Source of the DNA: Rhizophlyctis rosea
Taxonomy: Eukaryota; Chytridiomycota; Chytridiomycetes; Rhizophlyctidales; Rhizophlyctidaceae
Reading direction: 5' to 3'
DNA: 59,787 bases
Assembly: GCA_027596075.1 (NCBI GenBank)
Contig: JADGJC010000253.1
Coordinates: forward strand, 1 to 59,787
The position numbers were made by a program, and so were the translations under genes. Below are positions 12,009-24,644 of the stretch, in pieces (position 1 is the first letter of the stretch; every line of letters starts with the position of its first letter). A model generated the notes under the pieces. That model did not search any database, was not told the DNA's origin, and saw only the letters and a program-made list of their open reading frames with translations.

Positions 12009-15000
12009 AAAGTTCGTGTTCTCATACTGGCTCATGGGATGTAATTCTATAATCATATCTGCCAAGTAACTCTTCAAGTGGCGTCTCCATTGGAGCGATT
12101 CAACCATCGAGATCTGATTATCGCTTCAATTATAAAGATTCACGACGACGCCCATCTATTTTTTTTTCTTTTGATTCTTCACAATTGATTTTCATCCATT
12201 GGATCGTGTGCATCGATTCCGCTCCCATCTAATGTGCGGATGGTCCGTCCCACTGCCTTCCAATCGTTCAACATCGACCCGAACTCATGAGCGGCTTAAG
12301 CGCTTTGGTGTTTGTTTTTTTCTATCGTGCCACTCATCAGGAACGGTCTTTGCCTTCAGATATCTGCACAGCGAAGAAGATTTGAATATTCAAACCACAC
12401 CCATCGAGTTTGCATCCGATTGTGTCGGGCTGTCCATATTCTTCAGCCCGATCATTTTGTGCTTCCTAATGCTGCAGCTTATGTCGGGGGCTTCGTCTGA
12501 AGCCGTTGAGCCTGCTCATGGAAAGCAGCCGAGTTGCTGTTTGCAGGAGATTCGTCATATGGACCTTCTGCCTTCCCACAGTGGCTACGATAAGGATCAC
12601 TCAAATTCCAGTCATCCCCGAGCTTGCGGGTCTGCACTGCTGCCACATTGTGGTTCCTCCTTCTTGCTTCTCAACCACTCTCTCATGCTGCCTTTATGAT
12701 TCTCTGAGATTTGTATGACATCGATGTCGCGGTACATGCGCGAACCTAAGCAGCAAGATGTACCGATTTGCAAGCTCATTAGAACCGGAGTGTCAGTGGT
12801 TCCCGTACTCCGCTCTGCACATGCGGTACACTCCTTTTTGCTCCCCTAACAGGCTGGCGTCCGTTCAGTTCCCCGAAAACTTTGCTTTGCACATCCTGGT
12901 GACCAGTTGATGGTTTGCAAGGGTCATTTTTTTCATCGCGAATGCAGACCGGTCACTGCAAAATTGAAGCATGTGGGCGCCAATGTTACCGGGGGGGGTT
13001 TTTTTTTTTGCTTCATGTCCATTTAGTTCAACTTCTTCCCATCTACCTGATGCCCCATGCCGAACATTCCAGCAGATGATGATCCAAACCAACATTCATT
13101 GCGCCATATCATTGGCACGGTCTGAGGTGCATGTTGCGGTGTGGTCCGCCCTCTTTTTCCTCACTGCCATCCCTCTATTCCCGTTCCGGGAGCTTCAGTC
13201 AATAGACTGATTATCCGGACGGATATTGGACTCTACATCGTTATTGATTCAACATCAATTTGGTCGGAGGGAGTTCCCTGCAAAGAAGTGAAGAATGTGC
13301 ATGCTGCGATGATTCTTTTATTTCATGCTCAATATCGCGACTGGCCATCGTTCCATGTACCAATTGCATCCATGTGCCTCATTGACCGATGTGCAAGAGA
13401 GGACAGGCAGGTGGAGGCGTTGCTGGCTTTGGCGAACGAGGCGGGACGGTACAAGTTCCGGTTGAGTCAATTCTGCCGGTTGTTGAACGGTTACAGCAGT
13501 CAACCTCTCGAGGCCGCTTGCTTCGGCGTCCGTCCTGCACCTCGGATGGAAAGACCAGAGAGTCTATAATCATTTCCTTTTGGTGTTGTTTTAACAACTC
13601 ATGACATCTGGCTGTTGACGTTTTTCAACCTATACTGTACCTGGCACAGCATCAAGTGCCTTTCGAACAGGTGGAATCAACAGCCTGTACAAGCAGTCAC
13701 AGTTTAGTGTATCCATACTGAACTTATGCTAAGAAATGACGTCAGATGACATCGATCTTCCGTGATGGTTGGTATCATCGCATCTCATGATGTCTTTTCT
13801 TCTTTTTGGTTTATCGAATTTTGGTTGGAATTCTATGTATTTTAGGTTTCAATTCTTCCCCTTTTCAATGAATGGTGCCGTCGACGTCCAACCCTCCCCG
13901 TGGATGTTAAGTCATGGTCGCGTTATGGACTCGGCATTGCTTTGTAATGCCCGTACGATCATGCAGAGTTTGACGAACGGAATCTCATTTCTGAGTTTGC
14001 TCTCACTTGGGTTTTGAGCCCTGATCATTGGTGCGTCTCTTTTTGGAGTATTCTTGTAGCTACCGCTAAATGTCGAGGGACAACATCACGGCTTTGTTAT
14101 CGCTTAGCAACATTCGATCACTGGATCAAATTTGTGATCTTAGACTTGCGTCCCAATATTGTGAGTTATGCTGAAGTCTTTCGGTGCATATGGGTTTGCC
14201 CCTCGGTGCACTGCTGCAATTTGGTACTGTTTCTCCTTTTTGACCGCGGTTTCCTGCTACTTATTTGTTGCGCATGACCAAATACGCCCCACCACCAGCC
14301 AAACCCAGTAAACCCCATGCCTGCATGCAGGCAAGAAGGACGATTGTGACTCGCCATCATAGAGCCTTGCTGGTTCTGTACTCTCTTTCTGCTTATCTGA
14401 CAGACTCTACCATGCTGCTTTATGTGCGTGGGGTGTAACCTGTCGAGTACTGACAAGGGTCGCCAATCGGTTCGTTTGTCATCCAATTAGCTGATTGCAC
14501 AGTTGTCGCATGTAAGTTGTCAGGTGGTCACCCGCTCCAGAGGTTTATCACTCCAGATCTCTGATTATATGGGTCCTGTCATTGAAAAATCATGATCCGA
14601 ACAATATCCTTGCGTTATACTTCATCATTGTTGAAGCGCATGTAAAGTGTTCAATTCTGCATTCCCTTTTCATCACCCTCATCGCGGCAATGCCATTCTG
14701 CTTCAGCGCTGTGGTGTCAATGTCTTCTCGTCTTCTCGATACCTTTTTTGCTTGCTGCGATTCAGCCCGCCGCTGACTCTTTGGTGAGAGTTCGTGACAT
14801 GCAGCTTCTATCAAAGACCTTGCTGATTCAAGGAGGGCTATGTCAACAAATGAATGGGCCTCCCCGGTATATGCGCCTGCCCCTCCCGCAAACATTCTTT
14901 TGCGCCAATGATGTCAGACGATAGTTGGCGTTGCTGAGTGTGGGCAAGTTGGCATGACATGGTTGTCAATGTCACCATTCCTCACACCGATGCAAATGTT

Positions 15001-18000
15001 AAGTGCAAAGCGAATATAGGTGACTGTGAAGGTGGACCTTGAGTCGGCTCTCCTGCACTTCGGTCGCTCTTCGTCGCCGCCAGCTTGATCTACACAATAA
15101 CGGGCTGGCCTTTTTGAGTTGAATTTCTCAATCAAAGTAGGGCATGGCTGCCATTGCTGCCAAGCAGTGTCTGTCGTATGCGCTGCATCCAATTGTGTTC
15201 AAGTTCTGCATTCCTTTTTCGTCCACCCTGAAAAGGTGTCCTTTGACCCTTACCGATGAACTCGCCGATCGCTCAACTTCAATGATCTGAACGACATCTC
15301 GGAGTATTGCACCATTCTGTGTTATGTGAGTTATTGGAAGACACTCGCGAACCCCATCCATATTGATGAACGGCAATTCATGTCATTATGCCACATTGAA
15401 ATACGTTCTCCTCCGTTGACACGGTGTTGCTTCCGAATTTTTAGCCTGGGTTTGATCGTTGCTACGCAACAGCCATCTTCCCACTTAACGTATGTCTTCT
15501 CTTCTCAATTGACGGGTAATCCGATCACCTACAGGACTTCGCTGCGAGGGGGTGTTGAGCTGTCGTTGCTCTATTTGCGTGGTGAACCAAATATCCATGT
15601 AAGGCAGATGGTGGCCCTTCCCGTGATTCACGCACAAGTTGCAATCACTTATAGACTCCTTCCGAATCGCACCACAGGGTCGCTTTGCGCTCATCGGTGC
15701 CAATGGGTCGTGTCCTAATTTGTTGAAACCATTTTTCCGTATAGCGTGTCGGCTGCCCAGTGACCTTTTCAAGGCATGCGAGGAAGTGTATGCATACAGG
15801 CGCCTCGCATTACTCGCACTGCAGGATCAAGTCGGGACTATACTTGGTCAGATGAAGGGGATTCCTTCGGCATCTTGTTTTTCCTCTCCTGCACTGAGTG
15901 GCGAGTCCCAATCTTCGGTTATATGAATTCTGAAAGTTTGTGGGGGCAGCATGCCCTTTCCTTGCATTGATTGTCGGTGCGGCCCATTGATCAATAGTCA
16001 ACGTCGTCAATGCCGATGATTGATAATTCCAAAAGACAAATGGGTGACATCCATAACCTTTCGGAACCATAAATCTATGACAGACATAGATATATGTATG
16101 ATATATGCGCAGTACATATTGTCATCCTAAACCCTCCGGTATAAACAACCAGCACTACTAGATTGGGTCAGTTGTATCACCTCATGTTGCCACATTCGTT
16201 TATGTTGACAAGGAACAGATTACACAAGGGGATTTTGTGCGCGTTGGTGTTACTCCTGTCTTACCTAATTCTGGTACATAAATCATCTTCCATTCCTATG
16301 GAAGGCATATTGTTATGCAGGCGAATCTATGATTTATCTTATGTTTTTATGTTATGCGAGGGGTTATGGATGTCAACCAATGAAATCATTTCGCGGATCA
16401 GCAGCCAAATGGGGTGCCCCTCAAAATGTTTGAAAATGAAATGTGGCGCTTGACAACTTTCACAAATCGAGCGTTAGGGTGGGGATGCAGGCAGTGAATG
16501 CCAGTCTGCCAGAGAATATGGGAACTCTGGGGAGCACCCCAGCCCGACTGGTTGATTGATTAATTCATTGACCTCCCAGATGAGCCTCAGTTTGCCGCTT
16601 TTGGTGGGGGTTGCCACCCACGATCAGGCATGATGAGATCACATTGGTAAATGGAAACCGCATGCGGTGTATACACGCTTGGCGCCTTTCCGATTACTTT
16701 TTTTCCCACCGTTTCTGGTCGTCTCGGAAGCAATAACGCTTTGGATCGTTGCTTGTATGGAATTTGCATACAAGGAAAGCGCCTTTTTCTTGCTCGATTG
16801 CTTGTCCCCAACGGACCACCTTCGAGATGTCTGATCCTTTGTATCTCTTACTTGTTGCCTAAACACAATCGAGCATAGTTGCCTCTGCCATGCGACTGTC
16901 AAATGGAGATGTTGCCAATATCCATCTAATCCAACACACCTCCGGAGTTGTAGTCTATGACACATAGTCAATGCGTCCGACACAGTTTTTGTTCGAACCA
17001 ATGTTTGAACTGCGTGACTTGTCTGGCCTACTTACGGCCTTACCCAACTCATGCATCACAAAAAAGGTTTGATGGTATCATGGCGGCAATCAATTCCCTC
17101 ATGACAATACGCCAACTTTACTGATTTTTCCTGAAGAGTCTTCCTTCTCCCTCGCAGAGATTTCCATAGCAGGCGTCCGTATTCTCAGCAGCATTTTCTG
17201 AATGATGTTTTGCAGAGTACATGTCAACAGCATGCAAGAGACGGGAGAGTCGTGGCCATTCAGCTAACTGTTTCTGCAGATTCTTGATCGCAACCGGCAT
17301 TGGGTGACGATTGGTGCATCATGCTTTTTCCTTCATCGGATTCCATAGACAAGCGCTCGCCAAAATTTCGGGCTTCGTGCTCCCAGACCGTCGTTTACCC
17401 TCAGGCGTCCGACATGGCCCTTTGGCATCTGGAAGTGCGCGAGAACGAGACTTCAGATGCAGCCTAACGGATGTGCGCATCCGCATGTCGCACACGAGAA
17501 GTACGAATGTTCCAATCAGAGGACCGGTTCGCCATGGCCTGGGTGAGCATAACTCTTATTGCATCGAAGCATTTTGTGGCTCTGGAGTCTCTGGATAGCC
17601 GTATTTGCATCACTGCCTCAGCACTGGCAGACAGATGATACCAGCAATCGCGACTACACATGCCTTTCAAATGCTATCTCGAAGCCGAATCAACTTTTTC
17701 GTATTTTGTGCGCTTTGGTCGACCTGCGCAGATAGATTGGTCGCGGTCGTGCCCATTTCATTTCTTCGCTCCCAATCCATGGGCATTGGAATCATCGAAT
17801 GTTACCGTCTTCAAGCTTGCAATCATCTGAGTCACGGTGGTGTGTTTTTCTCGTTTCGTCGTCTTCGTTTTTCAACTGGATTTGAGGAACATGTCGGGTA
17901 CGATGTAGTCAATGTCGCTCTTTTGACGTTCGACCAAGACATTCCTTGTATAACCTTTGCTCAACTTCGTCTCAGTCGGGGAACTGCAGTGCAGGTGCTT

Positions 18001-18439
18001 CTGTAGTACTTTGGTGTCCAAATACCTTTTGGCTTCGATGTGTCCTTTTTGCCATCTCCATTATTCTTTTCTTGAAATCATGGTATTTCGTTTTTGATGT
18101 TACACGTGCTCTGAAGCGATGCATGGTAATTTATATATGCTCTGTCTATGGCACCTTCATTTGCTGCCGATCATCTGCTGCCCTGATTATCTCACGACAT
18201 ACATGTGCCAACACCAACAACATGCGAGCGGACGTCGTCACTACTTGCAATCTCATCACGCACTTTGCCGGTGGCATTCAACTTCATGAGGTGACCAAGC
18301 TCTTTTTTGCGCTTTCTCGTGATAGAAGCCGCTTCTACTGACGATGTTGTTCTTCATGTTCGTCGGTGATAGAACTGCGCGCAGTGCGACTTGTCATCAT
18401 TTGGGCGCATCACCTATTCAATACAGATAGCTGCCGAAT

Positions 18440-18515
18440 TAGACATCTTATCCGGGAGGGGGAATTGACTCCCTTCTTCAACCTTCGACTCAATGCGCTG
18501 ATTGGTTGTGCAAGC
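18440..18515 (-). repeat. tRNA-like sequence (degenerate)
   Basis: Read on the minus strand, GCACAACCAATCAGCGC resembles a D-arm. It is followed at tRNA spacing by GGGAGTCAATTCCCCC, which resembles a T-arm/B-box. Acceptor pairing is not convincing, so this is not a functional tRNA. It shares its T-arm style with the tRNA-like sequences near 19.1 and 57.6 kb. Confidence 0.3.
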
Positions 18516-19086
18516 GACCCTGCCCCATTTGACTCCAGGCGCTCGTTACACAATGATGGGTAATGATTCATAATCAACACAGGTTGGACACAAGGGTGAA
18601 AGTGGAATGTTGGCGACTGAAGCACCACATGGTTCGATCGTGCTTCACCTGAGCGTTTGATTGCAACAGTACAGGCTGCAGCATCATCATAAGTCAGTCT
18701 ATATCAACTGGCGTTGATTGTAGAGTGGCATCAAGTTGATGATAGATTTCTTTTTCCCTTGCGCATCGCGGCCGCTTCGATAGTCTTTGCTACTGGATTG
18801 TGAATTGTATGGGGTGTAGATATCAGGATTTCCACTTTACTGAAGGTCTGTCAATTGGGTGGGAGTAACATCGCATTCTGTACATACTCTGTTTGTGCAT
18901 CACCTCTTTTTTGTCAAGGTTGCAGCTGAATGACGGTGCTCCTAATGCTCCTGTTCGTTCGCGACCCTTGAAGCGTTTGCTTTGAAGCGTACGTCATCTA
19001 TCTTCGCAACGATCAATCTGCGCTGCGCTGTGCCACCCATCCCACCAAATCTGAACAAAGGGGTGCAGAGGAACCAAACATAAAAG

Positions 19087-19160
19087 TTCACCAGCGGGGA
19101 ATTGAACCCGGGCCCCGCGTGATAGACGACTGACTTCTTGCTACAATATGAGCCAATCAT
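19087..19160 (-). repeat. tRNA-Asp-like pseudogene or SINE head
   Basis: On the minus strand the 3' half matches eukaryotic tRNA-Asp closely: anticodon loop CTATCAC (Asp normally CTGTCAC), ACGCGG stem remnant, and T-arm CCGGGTTCAATTCCCCG with one mismatch and a good B-box (GGTTCAATTCC). The 5' half and acceptor stem do not pair. The implied anticodon would be AUC instead of GUC. This is either a decayed tRNA gene or the Pol III head of a short interspersed element. Confidence 0.45.
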
Positions 19161-19388
19161 GACTTTTATATAACAACAACCTTTTATGGTGCGGATGACG
19201 ACCGGCAGGGCTCTCAGGGGTGTGGTTTAGTTGTTTTGAAGCAACCGCAAATCCATGAAATGGCATGTGTGGATAATTCACTTTTTGCCCGTGGCCGATT
19301 GAAATCTCACAATGACATTCACAGCGGAAATGGCGAGCGCAATGCTGTTTCCAGAATGAGCACAAAGCCCTCGTCCATGCATTGACAA

Positions 19389-22300
19389 CTAAAAACTAGC
19401 TAAATAACATGCTTCACATTTTGGTCTACTCATCCAATCATAATAGTTACTCCCCAACAAGCTCTTCGAGCACCCAACACATCTAAAACAGTCCGGGTGG
19501 AAGTACCGCCCGCTAGACGGCATGTGCGTAATCCTATTTGATGAGATGATGGTCCGATTGCAACCGGAACAGGTCAGCATGGAGGATTGGTGGTCTGTGC
19601 AGAATGTTTCGTCGCCGATGGTGAAGTATTGTTTGTTTGCGAGGGTTTGGTGGCATTGCTGGCGGGAAAAAGGAAAATGAATCCACAAGAAGGATGTACT
19701 CAGGCGACGCAACACAGCTTACATCGCATCGTTTACATTCAACATGATATTTCCGTCCAGCGATGACCACGTATCCTGTATGAATTATCCATTTCAATCA
19801 GCCTCTCCATCCCATTCTATGTGAAGAGATTGATCAACCTACCCTGCTCAATTGTTCCTCCGCAAATCCCGCACATCAACTCCGCCCGCTTGTAGTAATC
19901 GCTCCTACACAGCGCCATGCCTTCAAAGGCGACAAAACTCCCTCTCAGTGCACAGCCGCACGCTTCGCAAGCGAAACAATCTGGGTGATAGGTGCGTCCT
20001 AGGGCCGTGACAATGGAAGGAGTCTCTATTGGATTTTGACATTCGTAGCACTGTACATTGGAAGATGATGAGAATCCGTAAGGTAAAAAAGGACTCTCCC
20101 TCTAAAGAGCCAATCGCGCGTCTTACCGGAGGATATCTCGCCAGATAATCGCTCAAACAGTACACTATTCCACCCTTCCCCCTCGCCGTCCCCGGCTCCA
20201 ACGGTTTCATACACTTATTACAAACAAAATGCTCCTTGTGGTACACACACCCTTGAAATTCTACACAATTATCCCCACGAACAGTCTCAGAGCAACCTTT
20301 GCAGGAGCCCCGCGAGGACATGTTATCTGCAGTAGTTGAGGCAGCTTCTTTGGCAGTGGAGAGGAGGGACAGGATGGAGGCTGCTGCGGATGCAGCGGCG
20401 TTGGGAGAGGATGTTCCGGAAACGGCAGCAGCAGCAGCAGCACCGCGCGCTTTACGGCCTCGTGGACGGGCGGCGGGAATGTCAGATGTTGCTGCGTTTG
20501 TTGCTGGAGGTTCGGCTATGGAGGGACGGGGTGTTTCCTCTGATAAAGTTTCGGGTAAAGGAAGTTTTGGTGCTTCCGGTAGGGGAAGTTTTGGCGCTTC
20601 AGGTATCGGCGCACTGGGAGGCGGTCCACTAATTTTCTGCCCTGCTTCTGCCTTCTCCACTCTCACCCCTGGAGCAGGAATCTTCACTCCTTTACTAAGA
20701 GCCGTTGCAGGAGCTGAGGGAGTTCCAACCAAATCCATCGTACTCCCCCCACTGGGCAACGGCGGCAGTGGTGTACTCGGAGGTCCCAACCCCAGATGAT
20801 GCCGCCAACTCGGCCCGCCATCTTCCAAGACACTTGCTCGTCGACTATTCTCCCCGCTCTTATCATTCATACTGGCCGCGAGAGTTGCCAGAGCTGCGTC
20901 CAGATCATCGACGGCGGATTCCCGTCTCCGACCAACTCGTGATGGGCGGGTAGAGCCACTTTCGGAATCAATAGGGCTCATGAGACCGGACTTGTAGTAA
21001 GAGTCGGAGGCCATTATCGACGAGGAATCCATCTGACGTATTGAGACGGTAGAGAAGACCGGGCCCTTTGGCCTTGCCAACTCATCTGGTGATGTGACCA
21101 TAATGATCAGCTGAGCTCTGCAGGGAACCCGAAAGTAGCCGATACCCACCACCACTTTCAACCCGTTCGATCACAACCCTCTCCTCCCTCGGCCTTGCCG
21201 TATCCACTATGGCGACGCTTTGGCTCCTACCCAAGCTCCCTAATGTTGCGTCGCTGTCAAAGTTTTCCAACGGGTAATCCGGCATTCGGTTGATGGTATC
21301 CTCGAATTGTGTCCGCAGATCCAGAAGAAGCGCGTAGGATTTTTTCAATGCGGGGAATGCAAACTTGTTGTCAGCATCGGCGTCGGCGGCAGTGGTTTCC
21401 AGAGTGAGTTTTGTGAGAAGTTTGGCCAACTCGCGGATTAGTGGGGCGTCCTTTGTTTTCATGGTTTGGAGAATGAGGGGAGAGGCACGAACGTAGAAGT
21501 GGTATAGCCGTGCTGTGACACAATAGTTAGTATATCGTTACATTTTCCTGTAATGAAGTAAACAAACTGGACATTACCAGCCTCCCGTGCAACCTCAAAG
21601 TGCACATGATGCAGAGTAGCCTCCTTCTTGACTACCGCTTCCTTGGTCTGTCAGAGTGAACGTTTTGGTATTCCACCAATTCATATTCCCCTTCCTTTTT
21701 TCGTGCTCACCGCCAATCCGTCTATATAAACCTTCATCCTGTCCAGATTCTCACCGATGAACCCGTTAAGCTCCATCATATAACTCTCCTTGGGTCCAAA
21801 ATTTACCAAATTGGCTAGGGTTTGCAGTGTTTTGGCCAGCAGTGTCAGAGTGCGTGACGTTTTTGGGTCGACGTATTCTATGAAGAAAACTGAAATCAGC
21901 CCAGGTTGACAATGGAGCCTGCAATGAGCATGTTGGTCTTCACCATCAATGATTCCAAAAAGCTTCGGACCCAAAATAGCTGGAGCAAAGAAACGAAGGA
22001 ATACGAACCCGCCTACGCAGGTATACCGTGCTGCTTCGTCTTGTGGAAACTTGTTCTTGACTTCGGTTTGAATGTGGCAGAAGACTGGTCGCCACGGCCT
22101 GCGTCAAAAAACAAAACAGGGCAAAATGAGCACACTTAAACCGATGCATCCGCTGCGCCCGTCCTGCACGGACTATACATACGAAGGAACCGTTCCTCTC
22201 GCATCCCATATTGCATCCAGAATCTTCTTATTCCACTCCAGCAACGCCTTTCGGTTCTTCTTGAGCTCATCCTGTTTGTCGACACGTGTTGGGTCAAGCT

Positions 22301-24644
22301 GGGCAAACAACGATGGCATCAGTACAATCGAATCCAATGAGGCAATAACCTGATTGAATCAGCAACTTCAATTGGGAATCACGTACCTACCTCCAACTGA
22401 ATCTTCTTGCTGACAATGTGCTTTATTATTGGTCCGATGGTTTGACGTAGGTACGGTAGGCCGAGGTATTTCATATAGACGTCTATCGCCTGACGTTGCA
22501 AAGAGGAACCCGAGTTAGCGGTCACAAAACTGACGGAGGACTGCCGTGACATGTACCTTGGACGCCATACTATTCGCTCTGAATAACGTGTTCGGATCCG
22601 CTGCAGTGGCACAGAGACCGTCAACAAATGAACTCATCAAACAAAGGTCAACTCACGTCCTACTCACAAGTCTCCTCAACCTCACTACTAACAATACATC
22701 CCAAAAACTCCTGCGTTCTGTTGCTCGCCTCCATCAACTTAATGAAACACATGGCGCCCTCTTCTCTGTCTTTTGACACTTTGCCGAAAAGGTGAGCGAG
22801 GCGGAAGGAATCGGTTGCGATGAGGTCGAGGAAGGGCCGGTAGTTCTCCAGGGGAAGGACGGAGGAGACCTATGTGAGAAGTGAGCATGGGTGACGGAAA
22901 AGGAATATAGAGATGGAAGATGTACCGAGTATTTGAGTTTGACCCGCAAGGAACCTGGCATGATGTTAACGAACGACACGATATTGACAAATCTGATACT
23001 GCAAGCTACCTATTCCGCCACAATCGTTTGCGGTAAACTTGGCGCACGGCACGTGACAACTGAATTTGCTGCAAAACCACCAAAAAAACTTGAGCTTGAC
23101 CCAAACGATTGGCTGGAAACCAAGACTTTCTGGACGCACCAACTAGAACACTGATAATGCCTTTGCCCACCCTCTAAAACGCCTCCGCAATGTCCGCAAA
23201 CACTGATGCTCGTGAACTTCGTATCAATCAATTTATGTGCTTTCTTTGTTGTGGATTTCGAATCTGTTTGACCAATCAGTTTCAATTAGCAAAAAATAAA
23301 TGGAAACAAACCATCAAATGAAAGGTGGGGGGCTTAGACGCTCTCACCGGGAACAGTAGACTGCATATCCTGCACGAACAGCTTAGCCTTCTGCGTGTTA
23401 TTCGATATCTCCGCCCCTTTGGATGCCCGCTTCTGTGCCGCGGTCATTTTGGATGTGTACATATGTCCTGATAGGTGGTACATGTAAAAATGACGCTTGT
23501 GGCACATCGTAATCCCTTATCACTCACTAGGTTTGGGCAGTAAGCTCCTCCATCGAGGCCAACCTTCCACATTTGGTTCCACACTTGTTACATCTACCGT
23601 AAAGTGACCAAGGAAAGCATTCTGATGGGCGGCATCCCACATGGAGACGTGTAGTTGCTGCGAGGGATGAATATCTGTTATTGGGCTAAGTGAAGTTGTA
23701 TCAGCGTATATAGCGAAAAGACGAAAACCAGTGGAGGATTGAGGCAATATGGGAAACAGTGACGTACAAGGTGAAAGTTTCGTTGAAAATGGGTGACGTC
23801 GTCTCCTTTATGCATTGTGTGCGTTGAGTTGTTAAAGCGGTGGGGTCCGGGATGAGATGGAGGACGAGGAATGGGTCGACTGGCGAACATTGTCGGTCAA
23901 TGTCATCTGCACCACACTCTTGCATGAGAAAGGACTCTCAACATACCACCGGGACTCAAATATGACAAATCGCGTGCGGCAAATATCGTTACTACATATG
24001 CTTTTTGTCCGCCTTCCGTGCGTAGTTCAACTGACAATCTCACTTCGCCATTTACTACCGAGTCAGGTTCCGGTGGCATGAGCACGAACCACTGTGGGCA
24101 GAAAGGCTGGGTAAGCAAAAAAAATGACCGTTCTATGGTTGGCGCCACCCCCGTCTCTCCAGTTTGTTACTGGAAACCAGATCGGCGGTTGCCGCATTTC
24201 GGCCCAATACCGCACACCACAACCAACTAACCTGCTCCTCCTCCACACTCCCATCCTCCAACCACTCTCTCGGAAAGCTGGCTCGCCCCAGCAACTTATC
24301 CACACTCGACACACTCCCCGTTGTTGCACCCGCTCCCAAAGCATTATATACATTCAGCGTGACTTTCCGTAACGTTGCGGGTAGGTTCTCCTCGAATATT
24401 AGTTCTTCACCGAAGAAGGGGTCCGATTCGTTGCAGACTGTTGGTGTCCGCCGGGTTTCGCCATTTTCGATGGATATGAGGCAGTATGTGTCCGCATGGC
24501 CTGTGGCGAGAACAGAATAGTTATGTGAGCCGCGTAAAAAAAGGCATTTACAGGAGTGGTATGCAATTACATACGCGTCTTTTCATTGTACAGATTCTTT
24601 GCTTCGATAACTTTGCAGTATAATTTCCTATCTTTCACAATCAT
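19389..24644 (-). CDS. C2-C2-C1-RasGAP-LIM(x4) signalling protein
   Basis: Twenty-one exons join in frame to about 1289 aa, ends (5' to 3'): 24644-24575, 24500-24232, 24106-23947, 23879-23768, 23685-23528, 23467-23348, 23263-23140, 23068-23010, 22954-22926, 22869-22668, 22600-22557, 22489-22391, 22349-22183, 22098-21944, 21877-21711, 21647-21578, 21512-21163, 21110-20127, 20050-19843, 19775-19723, 19658-19389. Two C2 domains occupy about residues 1-250. A C1 finger follows (H-x12-C-x2-C-x12-C-x2-C-x4-H-x2-C-x7-C, about 306-355), then a RasGAP domain (358-645) with arginine finger TLFRANSMASK and FVFLRFFAPAILGPKLF, then a Pro/Ala-rich linker. Four LIM domains (about 1055-1285) each keep all eight zinc ligands. 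The predicted role is Ras-GTP hydrolysis at lipid membranes, with LIM-mediated targeting. The intron at 21162-21111 is the least certain. Confidence 0.92.

Larger units (their letters stand above)
12009..19388. other. Large intergenic block with tRNA-like sequences
   Basis: 7.4 kb without a supportable protein gene. Many plus-strand open frames of 60-170 codons are Cys/Leu/Phe-rich, as expected of non-coding TC-rich DNA. The 3' part of the frame at 13141-13569 has locally coding-like, GC-richer composition (LALANEAGRYKFRLSQF) but no partner exon. A G8/T11 homopolymer junction lies at about 12991-13009. Two tRNA-like sequences are at about 18440-18515 and 19087-19160 (minus strand). Confidence 0.5.

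Noticed and set aside
20299..20799. 166-codon plus-strand frame rich in Ala/Gly
   Set aside because: Antisense of the low-complexity linker of the RasGAP-LIM gene, which has clear domains on both sides on the minus strand.
23336..23467. Possible end of a short C2-C2 protein at the in-frame TAA near 23336
   Set aside because: A GTGAGA donor just before the stop joins in frame to exons that complete a perfect C1 finger and then the RasGAP domain, so the stop is intronic.
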